Made by a program: the position numbers and the translations under genes
Source of the DNA: Rhinopithecus roxellana
Lineage: Eukaryota > Chordata > Mammalia > Primates > Cercopithecidae
DNA length: 64,000 nt
Assembly: GCF_007565055.1 (NCBI RefSeq)
Contig: NC_044566.1
Coordinates: 97,169,797-97,233,796, forward strand
Reading direction: 5' to 3'
Shown here: in pieces, positions 12,266 to 23,599 of the stretch
Layout of the letters: each line of letters starts with the position of its first letter
Numbering within the stretch: the first letter of the stretch is position 1
The notes under the pieces: generated by a model
Database searches by the model: none
Told to the model about the DNA's origin: nothing
The model's input: only the letters and a program-made list of their open reading frames with translations

Positions 12266-12281
12266 TAAAATGAATTATATC
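12266..12281 (+). repeat. Target-site duplication of L1-A, right copy
   Basis: Exact 16-bp match to 6311-6326. The MIR sequence that was interrupted resumes right after it (attttatttgcacagcaacc). Confidence 0.95.
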
Positions 12282-12440
12282 ATTTTATTTGCACAGCAAC
12301 CCTATTAGAAAGGTATTGATAGCATCCCCATTATACAGATGAAGAAACTGAGACACTAAAAGGTTATTTGAATGCATGCTCTTAACTGTGACATGATACT
12401 ACTTAGTTACATTTAGTGCATCTGTTTAAACATTTCCTAA
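12282..12440 (-). repeat. MIR SINE, second half
   Basis: Continues the element at 6239-6326. The tract tccccattatacagatgaag followed by aaactgagac is the reverse complement of the MIR segment that normally reads gtttcctcatctgtaaaatgg. Diverged, as expected for MIR. Confidence 0.7.
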
Positions 12441-13298
12441 AGTTCAAACGAAATATCACTTTATAGACTTTATCTTAAAATGAAGAAGTGTGCACAAAAA
12501 ATGAACAATAATATGCAGCAACCCTGGTTGAGCGCTTTGAAAACTGAAAACTAGGGAGGCTTGACCCTCTAACCAACCCCTCTACTGCCCCTGTGTACCT
12601 GGTTGAGGGAAGGAGTGTGGGGCTAAACTCTGAGCACATTTCTCCTGGCCATGTCCCGTGTGTGCCCTGCCTGATAAGAGGAAGGGTTATATCCTTTTAT
12701 AATTTGTCCTGCAGAGAGGGAACACCTTTATTCGTTTTGTATATGCAGAAGTATTACTGTTTTGCAGCTAACAGAAAAGAACCTTATGAGTAGCAGCAGC
12801 CTACACCCAGGTGCCACCTGATTTGCATAAGGATCCTATCTAGATTCTTAAGCTTGCATTTCCCACTCTCACTAGGTTTCTGTTTTGTTTCATTTTTTAC
12901 CTTTTTGCCCTATTGCAACTTTTCTGGAAACTGATCTGCCTATTTGTCAGGTGCAAGTAACTTGTAAAAAATGATGTGCAGCTGTACCATAGCCTGGTGG
13001 ACACAGACTTTAGGCCTGCCTGAGATCTATTCCTATAATTCATTCTGCTTCAAGATTCATAATTAACAATAGGAACATAGTATTTTGACTTTTTAAAACA
13101 TTTTGTTGAATCTAGGGCAGAAAACAAAACAAATACCAATCATGGTTATTATGATAGCAGCTTGTCCTACCTGAAGGATCAGTGCTATAACTGCATAAAC
13201 AAACCAAAGTAGTTCACATTTCTTAAGTAATTCAGTGATTTGTTCTTTATGCCCTCTACTTTCTTGTAAGACATCAGGCATGGACAACTGTTACACAT
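12441..13298. other. Intronic sequence, nothing recognised
   Basis: About 0.86 kb with no exon, no RNA gene and no repeat I can name. The short open frames at 12593-12793 and 13093-13287 have no recognisable domain, no splice context that fits UGGT2 and are not called. Confidence 0.5.
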
Positions 13299-13300
13299 TA

Positions 13301-14291
13301 CAATTTGAGTGTCCCTTATCCAAAATGCTTGGGACCAGAAGGGTTTCAGATTTCAATTTTTTGGATTTTGGAATATTTGCATATATGTGTAGATGAAGTG
13401 TCAAATTCTGTAAAATATTTGAAGAGATTCATTCGGAGCCAAATATAAGTGACCAGTGACCCGTGACACAGCCCTCAGGAGATCCTGAAAACATGTGGGA
13501 GGTGGTCAAGCTACAACTTGGTTTTATACATTTTAGGGAGACTAAGACATCAGTTGATACATGTAAGATGTACATTGGTTTGGTACATCTGGAAAGGCAG
13601 GAAAACTGTAAGCAGGTGCTTGAAGACTCCAGGTTATAGGCAAATTCAAAGATTTTCTAGTTGGCAGTTGGCTGAGTTGTTATCTGGAATCAATAGAAAG
13701 GAATGTCTGCGTTAAGATAAGGGGTAGTGGAGACCGAGGTTTTATCATGCAGATGAAGCCTTCAGGTGGCAGGCTTCAGAAAGAATAGATTGTAAATGTT
13801 TCTAATCACACTTACAGTGTCTGTTCTATCAGTCTTAAGATCTGCTTTAATATTAATGCTGGTCAGCTGTGTCTGAATTCCAAAAAGCAGGAGGGAATAC
13901 TGAGGCATATCTGACTCCCGCTTCCCATCATGGCCTGAGCTAGTTTTTCAGGTTAACTTTGGAATGCCCTTGCCAAAAGGAGGAGTCCATTCAGATTGTT
14001 GTGGGGCATAGAATTTTATTTTTGTTTTATGTACATAATGAGATATCTTGGAAAAGGGACCCAAGTCTAAACATGAACGTTATTTGTTTCACGTATGCCT
14101 TATGCCCATAACCTGAAGCTAATTTTAGACATTTTTAAAAATTATGTGTATGAAACTAAGTTTGTGTACTTGAGCCATCAGAAAACAAAGGTATCAGGTG
14201 TGGACTTTTCTACTTGGAGCATCATGTGAGCACTCAAAAAGTTTCAGATTTTGGAACGTTCTGGATATTCAGATTAGGGATGCTCAACCTG
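13301..14291. mobile_element. Tc1/mariner-type (Tigger-like) DNA transposon remnant, interrupted
   Basis: The left end caatttgagtgtcccttatcc and the reverse complement of the right end (caggttgagcatccctaatc) are inverted terminal repeats, and both ends are flanked by TA (13299-13300, 14292-14293). Inside, tttttggattttggaatatttgcatat on the left and cataatgagatatcttgg on the right belong to a common human MER-type non-autonomous transposon. The middle (about 13387-14032) is an unrelated insert. I do not assign a subfamily name. Confidence 0.7.
13387..14032. mobile_element. LTR-like insert within the DNA transposon
   Basis: About 645 bp separates two pieces of the transposon that read through directly if it is removed (tttgcatata / tacataatgag). 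It starts near TGT and ends near ACA, is the size of a solitary endogenous-retroviral LTR, and has phrases I associate with a repeated primate LTR (gtgacacagccctcagga, tatcatgcagatgaagcc). I cannot name the family or find a clean duplication, so this is a size-and-context call. No coding region is present. Confidence 0.5.
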
Positions 14292-14293
14292 TA

Positions 14294-15674
14294 GTATATT
14301 TGACTTATCTCTGAAACATTTCCTTTGGAGCATCATGCTTAGGGACTCTCGCAAACGCTAAACGTTCTTTTTAACTATAGTAACTATTTTCTTTTAGATG
14401 ATAAAATAATCAGCACATGGTCCCTGGCAGCCTTCCCTGCAAACTGACCTCTTTATTCTTTAAACACTACCCCCTTCTGACAAGGTGTCTTATAGATCAT
14501 CTTGATTCTTTTTTCTCCAAATGTGGAACTGCCTATTCACCAAGTTTTTTTCTATAGAAAATAGTGCTAACAACCAGAATCTGGGCATTAGATGTGCACT
14601 TCATATTGTTTCACATAAAATATTCAGAGTAGAAAAGAGTGAAGACAGAGCAAGAAACAATTTTCTTCTTTTAAAAGGGCATATATTTATGTTGGTAGTT
14701 CTAATTAACTTCTACCTTTATTTCATCTCTTTAAACCAGTTTTCCCCTTTTCCATTATATGATCTTAATAATGTGTTCACGTTACAGTTCTGATCCTCCC
14801 TTCTGCGCTCCCACCAAAGTTAAAAGGCTCTTCTTCTTTTGTAACTCTTGGCACTAGTGCCCTGGTATTGCATTCAAAGTATGCAGGTTCTGACTGTCTC
14901 CCTTGTCAACATCATTTGCCCTTCAACTCTCTGAAAAGAAAAAGACTTTGCAAAATTTTTCTTAAGGAATACTAAAGTATGTGATGCACACGTAGATTTC
15001 CATAAACTTAGACAGTAGCATGAAGGGAACAAAGACAGATTCAAAGTTTTCTGAATTTAACCAAAACCCTGCTTTCGTTTTGCACTTTGTTGGTAACAGT
15101 GTCATTTATCTTTTATCACAGCCTGCTTTAGTGTTGAAATTTCACATATAATGTGTTCATTCACTATTGTAGCAGTCAACTTTTTAAAAGCCAATTTAAA
15201 ATGACAGAAAATATACCCAAAGTAATGTTAAGAATCATAATCATAAGAGATCTTTAAAATTTTAAAAACTTAAAGTATAATAATTTCTTTAGGTACATAT
15301 TGTCGTAACATTGTCTCATTCAGTAAGAGTCACTCAATAAAAGACATCATGACATTTGGACCACAGAATATTTTCATTATAGTTTTTTTATAGTTGTCTT
15401 ATATGTAGATACCCTGACCTACATATTTACTACTAAGTTGTAGACATTCTTGATCAATCTCCAGAGGTTTTCTTTTCCACATGAGCATGTTTAGCTGCAA
15501 AGAGTAGACTTGGTGACAGTAATGCAATTTTAGGGTGAATTAAAACATGTCAGTCTCCTAATCTCATAAAGATATGATTTTCATATTATCTTCATAGAAG
15601 GGAAAAAACCCACAAACTCACTTTTTCCTTGTGACTTGGTAAATAGGTGTCAATAAGATCATAGATGTAAAATA
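14294..15674. other. Intronic sequence, nothing recognised
   Basis: About 1.4 kb of A+T-rich intron. No exon, RNA gene or nameable repeat was seen. The 90-codon frame at 14521-14793 has no domain similarity that I can recognise. Confidence 0.5.
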
Positions 15675-15980
15675 TAGTTGGCCTTCCATATCCAAGGGTC
15701 CCACATTCCTGGATTCAACTAACCATGGAATGAAAATACTCAAAAAAAGAAAAACAATAAAAAATACAAATTTTAAAACAATATAAAAACTATTTACATA
15801 GCATTTACATTGTGTTAGGCATTATATGTAATCTAGAGATGATTTAATGTATATGGGAGGATGTGAGTAGGTTCTATGCAAATACTATGCCATTTTATGT
15901 TAGAGACTTGAATATTCTTAGATTTTGGTATCCTCGGGGAGTCCTGGAACCTATCCCCCCGCAGATACTAGGGGATGGGT
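15675..15980 (+). mobile_element. MER2-like non-autonomous Tigger DNA transposon
   Basis: Starts tagttggccttccatatcc and ends near ctaggggatgggta, with TA at each edge. The internal tract actatttacatagcattta, the phrase taatctagagatgattta and tatgcaaatactatgccat are characteristic of MER2-type elements as I remember them. About 300 bp long, moderately diverged, no coding capacity. Confidence 0.75.
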
Positions 15981-16260
15981 ATATCTTTTGCCAAAATCTT
16001 GTCAGGATGACCACGGATAATGCTTTCATCTTGGATCCCAGGAAAGCCTGGGGCCATCATATCTTTGTTTTTTTTTTTTTATAGATTTCTTTTTTTCTTG
16101 TTTTTTTTTTTTTTTTTCCCTGTGGTTTTTCAGAGATAGCCGTCACTAAGTGCTAGAGCATTATTTCTCAAACTATCCATAGTAAGAGAATAACATTTTT
16201 TCCCTAACCTGTCACCAGTGAATATATTGTCCTACTCCTATGACTAATATATATATATAT

Positions 16261-16520
16261 TTTTTTTGGAGACAAGTCTCGCTGTATTGCCCAGGCTGGA
16301 GTACAATGGTGCAATCTCGGCTCACCACAACCTCTACCTCCCGGGTTCAAGCAATTCTCCTGCCTCAGCTTCCTGAGTAGTTGGCACTACAGGCATGTGC
16401 TACCATGCCTGGCTAATTTTTGTATTTTTGGTAGAGACGGGGTTTCACTATGTTGGCCAGGCTGGTCTCCAACTCCTGACTTCATGATCCACCCGCCTCA
16501 GCCTCCCAAAGTGCTGTAAT
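16261..16520 (-). mobile_element. Alu SINE (AluS-like), truncated at its 5' end
   Basis: Reverse-oriented Alu with a short T-run, ccaggctggag, the right monomer and most of the left monomer. It stops at aaagtgctg, so about the first 30 bases of the Alu are missing. An (AT)n tract at 16248-16260 abuts it. Followed by unrelated intron. Confidence 0.88.
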
Positions 16521-16989
16521 ACGTATCTTGTACTACATGTGGCACACCACAAGAGTTTGGTGAACCCCAAGCTGGCCTGTACCATATTCAGTGAAATGAG
16601 ACAGATACATGCTCAGATGTTGTGGCCATGTCAAATTACTGCAAGTTTTTGAACACTTCATCTCAGTTTCTGTACTTACAGGTTATTAACAGTCTTCAGA
16701 CCATGAGTTTAGTTGCACTGTAGTTGAGAGTCTTATTTTGTCTATCTAGGCACACTTGCTTTTAGTCAGGAGAAGTGGCACTGCTTGAAGGCTCTGTATG
16801 ATTCTGAGCTCCATTGGGAATGGGAGTTCTGATTGCCCTTTCCAAAGAGCTGCCAGATTCTCACCCTCAGCCTTCTTTGGGTCAAGATAAGGCCTGTTTC
16901 CCTGTGGGGCTAGACTCCTCTGCACCTATAGCTTCCTTTCTCTTTTCTTCCCCAGACTGAGTAAGCTCATTTACTTACCTTCTTTCTTC
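16521..16989. other. Intronic sequence, nothing recognised
   Basis: About 470 bp without exon, RNA gene or recognised repeat. Confidence 0.5.
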
Positions 16990-18360
16990 TATCTGTTCAA
17001 ATATGCTGTTGAGCTCCTCTCATTAATTTATTTCAATTATACTTTTGAATTCCAGAATTTTTATTTGGTTCTTTTTATAATTTTTATCTGTTTATTGATT
17101 TGTCTTTATGCCTTCCTTTTTGTAGACATTGTTTCTTTTAGCTATTGGAACATATACCCTAAATTCCTGTTTTATTCATCCATCTGTGTGTGTCTCTTAA
17201 TTCTGTCACCTTTTCTCTAAAGCCACTGCCTCTGACTTAGTTCAGTCCACAATAAACTCATACCTGGATTATCTGAATTACTGTAGAAACCTCCTAATTT
17301 CTTCAAGTATTATTTGCTCCAGTCTTTCTCTCCTTTTCTCTTGGATTTTTAGTTACCTATATGCTAGATCTTTTTCATATATTCCTAATCTCTCTCACAC
17401 TTTGTTTGGTTTGTTTGTTCTTTTCTTTGTACTTTAGTTACTATAACAATTGATCTGTTATCTAGTTTACTAATCCCTGTCTCTTCTGTGTACAGTCTGC
17501 AATTATACCCACCCAATAAGTTCTTAGAGTTCTTAATTACAAATATTATATTTTAAAATTCTTAAATATCTCCTTGATTCTTTTTTAATAGATTTTGGTT
17601 CTGTCAAAATTTTTCTTTTTATAAATTTTTGTGCTTTTTAAAAAATATATTGATGATAGTTATTTTAAAGTCTTTGTCTAAGTAATCTTTGGGGTTTTTT
17701 ATTGTCTTTTTTTTTCCCCCTGTTGGATTTCAGTATTTGGTTCTTTTCTCTTTGCATTACTTTTTTTTTAATGAGAGCCAGAAATTGATGAAAAGCTGTA
17801 GAAGCAAAGAGCTAAGGTTTGTTCTGGTAGCCTGAGTACCAGGTGCTCACTTGATTCTGTTGAGGCTTGTTTTTAGGCTTTGTGAATGCTCTTCTATTTT
17901 TGTGTCTTATAGGATCTGGCCTTACTGGGTCTCAAATGAAAGTCCACAGTGTATAGTACTTGAACTTTGGTCTCTTTCTTCTCAATACTATTTTATAGCT
18001 GTGGTTTCAACCTCTCCGTTTCTCTTTCCTTCTGGCTTTTGTAGAGGTGTTATCATATATACATATGTGCAGGTTAAGGGTCAGCAAATGAGTTGAGAGG
18101 AATTTGTATGGATAATTTTCTGGTGTCCTGCAGTTTCCTTCTCTCCTACCCTCTCACCCTGCAACCTGCCCTCAAATCTCAGCACTTTGGTGGCCCGTGC
18201 TTTGACTTCTGCTTTCCAACTCAGTATTCCTCCAGGATGCAATCTGGGGACCCAAGGATGAAGTTTAGGTGAATGTGGCGCTTGCTGCTTATGCTTCCTG
18301 CTTTCGAGGACCATACGCCTCACTTCTTGATTGGTGGTTCCTTCCCCCACCACATGCCTC
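16990..18360 (-). mobile_element. Possible ancient L1M/HAL1-type LINE remnant
   Basis: Several + strand phrases (attttaaagtctttgtcta, cttggatttttagttac, attcttaaatatctcc) resemble the complement of the 5'UTR/ORF1 region of ancient L1M or HAL1 elements. The match is by eye only and broken by T-rich simple tracts. The frames at 17851-18096 (+) and 18081-18353 (-) show no domain. Boundaries are approximate. Confidence 0.35.
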
Positions 18361-18840
18361 TGAACAGCAGTTTATATGTTTTCTCCAGCTTGTATAGTGG
18401 ATTAGAACTTGATTTCTAAGATGTTGATTTTATAATTTAATTTTTATAAGTCATTTTATTTTCCTTATATCCAAGCCTTTAAATTGAGAGGGGAGGTGGA
18501 GAGGGCCTCATTTACTGCTGATAATTAAGATAAATATTCATCTCTCTTAAGTGGTTTATGGAGAATGATTTTAATACAATTTTATGTTGGGATATGAAAA
18601 ACAAACACAAGTGGAAGGAATTGTTTTTGAGAGAAGGCTTAATGTGAAAGTCTAAACAAGTATAAAATTGTTGCACATAATATATTCCATCATTTAGAGA
18701 ATATTAAACTAGCTTCTGTATTTAATCAGAAATATAGAAAATTCTATGTATATTTTTGTCACCTGATATATTAAAAATCTGGCTTTGAAAATGATTTCAG
18801 TGTTAATATAGCTTTCACAAATGTCTGGATTCTTTTCTAG
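18361..18840. other. Intron upstream of exon A
   Basis: About 480 bp of A+T-rich intron ending with the polypyrimidine tract and acceptor ctggattcttttctag before exon A. No repeat recognised. Confidence 0.6.
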
Positions 18841-18960
18841 TGGATTAATGACTTGGAAAATGATGATTTATATATTACATGGCCTACAAGTCACGAGAAA
18901 CTTCTGAAGCCAGTATTTCCTGGAAGTATTCCTTACATAAGGCGCAATTTTCATAATTTG
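18841..18960 (+). CDS. UGGT2: UGGT2 exon A (first in window), 40 codons
   Basis: UGGT2 is a soluble ER-lumen enzyme that recognises non-native glycoproteins and adds one glucose from UDP-glucose to their N-glycan so that calnexin/calreticulin bind again. This exon is an exact 40 codons, phase 0 at both ends, from WINDLENDDLYITWPTS to RRNFHNL. The acceptor is ttctag and the donor gtgagt. WINDLENDDLYITWP is UGGT2-like; the UGGT1 paralogue, as I remember it, has WVNNLEVDSRYNSWP. It belongs to the large N-terminal thioredoxin-like region that senses misfolding, not to the GT24 catalytic domain at the C-terminus. Earlier exons lie upstream of the window. Confidence 0.95.
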
Positions 18961-19132
18961 GTGAGTTTTATATTTTGATTATACATATATATCTTATAAA
19001 GATATCAGCATTCTTTTTGGATTATCCTTCTGTCGATGAATAGGTATCTGAGTTGTAAGGAAATAAGTATTTGCCTAATGCAGCTAGCTTAGGTGGCATG
19101 GCTGACTGGGTATCAACAACTAGCAGTGTCAC

Positions 19133-19494
19133 TGTATTAGTCCGTTCTCATGCTGCTAATAAAGGCATACCCGAAACTGGGTAATTTATAAAGGAAAGAG
19201 GTTTAACTGACTCCCCAGCATGGCTGAGGAGGCCTCAGGAAACTTACAGTCATGGCAGAAGGGGAAGCAAACGTGCTTCTTCACATGGTGGCAGGAAGGA
19301 GAAGTATGAGTAAAAGGGGGAAGCCCCTGATAAAACCATCAGATCTCATGAGACCTCACTATCACAAGAACAGCATAGAGGCAACTGCCTCCATGATTAA
19401 TTACCTCTCACTCGGTCCTTCCCATGGCACATGGGGATTGTGAGAACTACAATTCAATATGAGATTTGAGTGGGCACACAGCCAAACCATGTTA
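19133..19494 (-). mobile_element. ERVL-MaLR solitary LTR (MST/THE1-like)
   Basis: Begins tgtattagtccgttctca and ends cagccaaaccatgtta, the reverse complement of an MST/THE1 LTR, which normally starts near TGATATGGTTTGGC and ends CTAATACA. Internal phrases (ctgggtaatttataaag, catcagatctcatgag) agree. A solitary LTR in the intron after exon A, with no internal coding region. Confidence 0.85.
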
Positions 19495-20024
19495 GTCACA
19501 TGTTCTGCCTCTTACTCTTTAGCCCTTATGTCATTTTATAGTAACAATGTTAATGTTACTTTTACATTTTTTCAAAAGAATTTATGACAGAACTTTATTA
19601 AAAAGAAGTAATGATTAAAGTGTAGTAATTTCAGGGAAACATACATAAATACCACTTTATCATCTATGCATATAATTTTATTATCCCAATAATAGCTAAA
19701 CATTAATATTGGAACTTTGAAAGATGGAGAAAATACCTAGAGCTGTTTTTTCACATAGGAAATAAATAAGATAATTTTTGCAGCAATCCTGATAAAGCAG
19801 TCATGTTAATGCTATTTTTTTCGGTCAAAATTCAACGTCTGTTTCTTTTTGAAAAAGTTTATCATAGAAAATCTAATGAACATTTTAGAATAAGGTATTT
19901 CAGTTCAGGTAAAAGAAAATATACTGGGCGTCCAAAGAGAAGATGAGTAGCCTGATGTTAAATTCTATGTATAATTATATTTGGATGTACAGCTTTTAGA
20001 AATCCTTCATAAATTGTGAAATCC

Positions 20025-20026
<2 letters not shown>
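19495..20026. other. Intronic sequence, nothing recognised
   Basis: About 530 bp of A+T-rich intron without a recognised feature. Confidence 0.5.

Positions 20027-20063
<37 letters not shown>
20027..20063 (+). repeat. (TG)n microsatellite
   Basis: An uninterrupted TG dinucleotide run of about 18 units. Likely to be length-variable. Confidence 0.97.
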
Positions 20064-20065
<2 letters not shown>

Positions 20066-20106
20066 TCTTTAGAATTGCTAGAATGTCTTTAAAAATAATA
20101 CATTGA

Positions 20107-20408
20107 GGACGGGCACGGTGGCTCAAGCCTGTAATCCCAGCACTTTGGGAGGCCGAGACGGGCGGATCACGAGGTCAGGAGATCGAGAACATCCTGGCCA
20201 ACACGGTGAAACCCCGTCTCTACTAAAAAAATACAAAAAACTAGCCAGGCGAGGTGGCGGGCGCCTGTAGTCCCAGCTACTTGGGAGGCTGAGGCAGGAG
20301 AATGGCGTGAACCCGGGAGGTGGAGCTTGCAGTGAGCTGTGATCCGGTCACTGCACTCCAGCCTGGGCAACAGAGCAAGACTCTTATCTCAAAAAAAAAA
20401 AAAAAAAA
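20107..20408 (+). mobile_element. AluY SINE, Old World monkey type
   Basis: Full-length Alu with GGTGGCTCAAGCCTG, GAGACGGGCGG and GATCCGG, the combination typical of cercopithecid AluY lineages. It has an A-tail of about 18. It lies 107 bp upstream of exon B in the sense orientation, so it does not offer the usual antisense-Alu cryptic acceptor. Confidence 0.95.
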
Positions 20409-20514
20409 TTATACTTTGAATTTCATACTTTCATTCACAAAAATTTGTCTAAACTTGAATTTCATGAAGGTTCTAAGGTGTTGAAATATTGATTATATAC
20501 TATTTTTCTTTTAG

Positions 20515-20600
20515 GTTCTGTTTATTGATCCGGCCCAAGAATATACCTTGGATTTTATAAAACTTGCTGATCTTTTCTATTCTCACAAAGTTCCTCTTAG
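20515..20600 (+). CDS. UGGT2: UGGT2 exon B
   Basis: 86 bp reading VLFIDPAQEYTLDFIKL to SHKVPL plus two bases of the next Arg codon (AG/A split with exon C). The acceptor is ctttttag-like (ttcttttag) and the donor gtaatt. The DPAQEYTLDFI segment aligns with the DPAH.TTAEL segment of UGGT1 and begins a thioredoxin-like fold, with a beta strand (LVLFIDP) followed by an amphipathic helix (DFIKLADLFY). The intron before it holds a MaLR LTR, a (TG)n and an AluY. Confidence 0.95.
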
Positions 20601-20852
20601 GTAATTGTCATTTCATAGCATTAAACTGTCAACTAAAGGAAATTCAATGTTGTTCATATTGTGTTACAAGAGTATTAATAGGGCATTCAAAGCTATGGTT
20701 AGCTCTAGTGCCTGACATAAGATAGCTGTGCGTTGTGGAGTATTATATAGACTCGGTTTATCAAATCTGTCTGGTAATGTTGTTTAATTTATTACCTTCC
20801 TGAGAGAATAATCTGATCACTCTGGAAACTTATAGAATGGTCCAACTTCGTA

Positions 20853-21132
20853 TGCTTGTAATCCCAGCACTTTGGGAGGCCAAATCAGGCAGATCACGAG
20901 GTTAGGGGTTCAAGACAAGCCTGGCCAATATGATGAAACCGTGTCTCTACTAAAAATATACAACTTAGCCGGGCATGGTGGTGCACGCCTGTAGTCCCAG
21001 CTACCTGGGATGCTGAGGCAGGAGAAACACTTGAACCCGAGAGGCAGAGGTTGCAGTGAGCCAAGTTTGTGCCACTGCACTCCAGCCTAGGCGACAGAGT
21101 GACACTCTGTCTCAAAAAAAAAAAAAAAAAAA
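20853..21132 (+). mobile_element. Alu SINE (AluS-like), 5' truncated
   Basis: Starts within the first monomer at gcttgtaatcccagcac, then runs through both monomers to an A-tail at 21114-21132. About the first 25 bases are missing. Sense orientation in the intron between exons B and C. Confidence 0.9.
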
Positions 21133-21411
21133 TAAGAGTGTATTTACCCTTTTTGTACTAAAAAACATGGCCATTTGATAATGTTAGCACCAGAAGGAGA
21201 GAGTTTGATATTTTGCAGGAATCCAGTAGCTATGTGGATTTTGGTGAATAGACATTACATTCAGACTTTTGAAGTGATAAAATTCTCCTTTTCTCTGTCT
21301 ATTAATACATTCTCTCCATCTAGATATTATAGTCTAATAATGTTTCTAAATAATGGTTTATTGTGATTCAACAGGTAATTGTAACAGTCCTTATTCATCT
21401 TCTTTTTCCAG

Positions 21412-21547
21412 AATTGGTTTTGTGTTCATTCTTAATACAGATGATGAAGTTGATGGAGCAAATGATGCTGGAGTTGCTCTTTGGCGAGCTTTCAACTATA
21501 TTACAGAAGAATTTGATATATCAGAAGCATTTATTTCTATAGTACAT
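21412..21547 (+). CDS. UGGT2: UGGT2 exon C
   Basis: 136 bp that complete the split Arg and then read IGFVFILNTDDEVDG, ANDAGVALWRAFNYITEEF and end SIVH in phase 0. The acceptor is ttctttttccag and the donor gtgagt. IGFVFILN is the central beta strand of a thioredoxin-like domain, and DDEVDGANDAGVALWRAFNY corresponds to the UGGT1 segment SEDVDGMQDAGVAVLRAYNY. After this exon there is an 11-kb intron filled with repeats. Confidence 0.95.
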
Positions 21548-21719
21548 GTGAGTTTATGCACTAAATATGATTTCTTTAGAATGTAAAATTTTTGCATTAC
21601 TACATTATGATTTCTTTAGAATATATAATTTTTGCATTTTATTTATTGTAACATTTCAAAGTTTGTAAACTATCATGGAGATTAATACATATGATGAATT
21701 TGTTTTCTGTAACTCCCTG

Positions 21720-21830
21720 CTGAAGTACTATATTATCCTCATATTATAAATTAGATAACTGAGGTTCTACCAAAATATTTGAATTTACTCAGGTTTACTT
21801 AGCCAATAAAGGAATTTAAATTGTATATGT
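21720..21830 (-). repeat. Possible MIR fragment
   Basis: tattatcctcatattataaattagataactgaggttc resembles the reverse-oriented MIR core (cattttacagatgaggaaactgagg). Strongly diverged; low confidence. Confidence 0.4.
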
Positions 21831-21914
21831 AAGTTTAGAGGAAAACATATTAATAGAAAATGATTATTTAAGGAAAAATTCTTGAACTAGGTTTTGAATA
21901 AAGGGATCATTGCA

Positions 21915-22222
21915 GGCTGTGCACAATGGCTCATGCCTGTAATCCCAGCATTTCAGGCGGCCAAGGCGAGAGGATCACTTGAGACCAGGAGTTCGAGACC
22001 AGCCTAGGCAACACAGTGAGACCCTGTCTCTACCAAAAAAAAAAAAAAAAAAAAAAAAAAGCCAGGTGTGGTGACTCATGCCTGTAGTCATAGTTACTCA
22101 GGAGGCTGACGTGGAATGATCATTTGGTCCCAGAAGGTTGAGGCTGCAATGAGCCAAGGTCGAACCATTGCACTCCAGCCCAGGCAATGGAGTGAGAGCC
22201 TGTCTCATGGAAAAACAAAAAA
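21915..22222 (+). mobile_element. Old Alu SINE (AluJ-like)
   Basis: Both monomers are present with many differences from young Alus, a central run of about 26 A between monomers (22036-22061), and AluJ-type bases such as gttgaggctgcaatgagcc. It is oriented + in the intron after exon C. Confidence 0.88.
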
Positions 22223-22549
22223 TCATTGCAGAGGCAGAGTTAAATATTCTGAATGACATAGCATATAGACACTTCCTAGAGAGTTTCAAAGAAGGAGGAA
22301 GTCACTTATTGATAGCAAACTGTGTGAAAGAGGTAAGATTGATACAGAGTCTGACAGAGATTGTATAACAGATGTTAGAAATTGGTAAGAACCTGATTAA
22401 GGAAGATCAAGAGATAGTAAGATTATTTCATAATTAAGGTTTTGAAATTCTATTGTGGATCATTGTGGAAATATGTATGTATTAAAGAGCTATATTGTTA
22501 TTATGAAAAGTCAAGTCATAGCTTATAAAATAACTTATTGGCTGGGCGC

Positions 22550-22838
22550 GGTGGCTCCAGCCTGTAATCTCAGCACTTTGGGAGGCCGAGACGGGCGGAT
22601 TACGAGGTCAGGAGATCGAGACCATCCTGGCTAACGGGATGAAACCCCGTCTCTACTAAAAAATACAAAAAACTAGCTGGGTGACGTGGCGGGCGCCCGT
22701 AGTCCCAGCTACTCGGGAGGCTGAGGCAGGAGAATGGCGTAAACCTGGGAGGCGGAGCTTGCAGTGAGCTGAGATCCGGCCACTGTACTCTAGCTTGGGT
22801 GACAGAGCGAGACTCTGTCTCAAAAAAAAAAAAAAAAA
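22550..22838 (+). mobile_element. AluY SINE, Old World monkey type
   Basis: Full-length with GAGACGGGCGG, GGCGTAAACC and GATCCGGCC, all typical of monkey AluY, and an A-tail of about 17. Confidence 0.95.
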
Positions 22839-23599
22839 TTTATCATTTTTGTATTCATTGGGCTTTAGCTTGTCAATCAATATTATATCAAGGAATGACT
22901 CTTCTAACTAAGAAAGGAATTTCCAAAGTAGTGCAAATTTCCCACCCTACTTCTGTAACTCCCAGGAAAATCATTAAATACCTTATTAATTCACTGAACT
23001 AGAGTATAGAAACTACACTTCAGTGATTTGGGGAGTACAGTTTGCTCTGTAAAATAGTGTCATGGAATATGTGTCAATATTATGTCTCAGCTTACTGGTT
23101 TTACCAACTTATTGGTGTAAGAGTTTATAAGGGACATAGTCAATTTGAGTTACATCTTTTGTTAAGACTCAACCATTTTATTTTAAAGGATCATTATGAT
23201 ATTCAAAACTTAGAAACCTGAAGATATTCAGAAATTATCTTTACCTAAGTTATCTTAATTATCAATATTGAATCTCTGTTAAGTGTTTTGTATCAGACAT
23301 TAATTTACATGTGATGGCATTAATCTACAATGTTCAGCACAATGCTATTAATATATAATCTCTTGGAAAAGCAAATTATACTTGAAACCACAGGGTTTAA
23401 TACAAAGCAGCATGAAAGTGAGTATTAAATTTGTGGTACAGCCTGTAAGTTATGCTAAACAATTAGAAGGAGAGGGAGAAGGGGAAATAATGTGAACAAG
23501 GTGTAGTTTTTAGGAAAATACATGAATTATAAAATCTTTTAAAAGTGTTTCCCTGTTTTCAGTGCGCTAATTACCTTATCTCAAGTAATTTAAAGTTAT
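22839..23599. other. Intronic sequence, nothing recognised
   Basis: About 760 bp of A+T-rich intron. No exon or named repeat seen. Confidence 0.5.

Noticed and set aside
21353..21586. 77-codon frame around exon C taken as a separate small gene
   Set aside because: It includes exon C in frame plus intron on both sides. The acceptor at 21411 and donor at 21548 delimit the real coding part.
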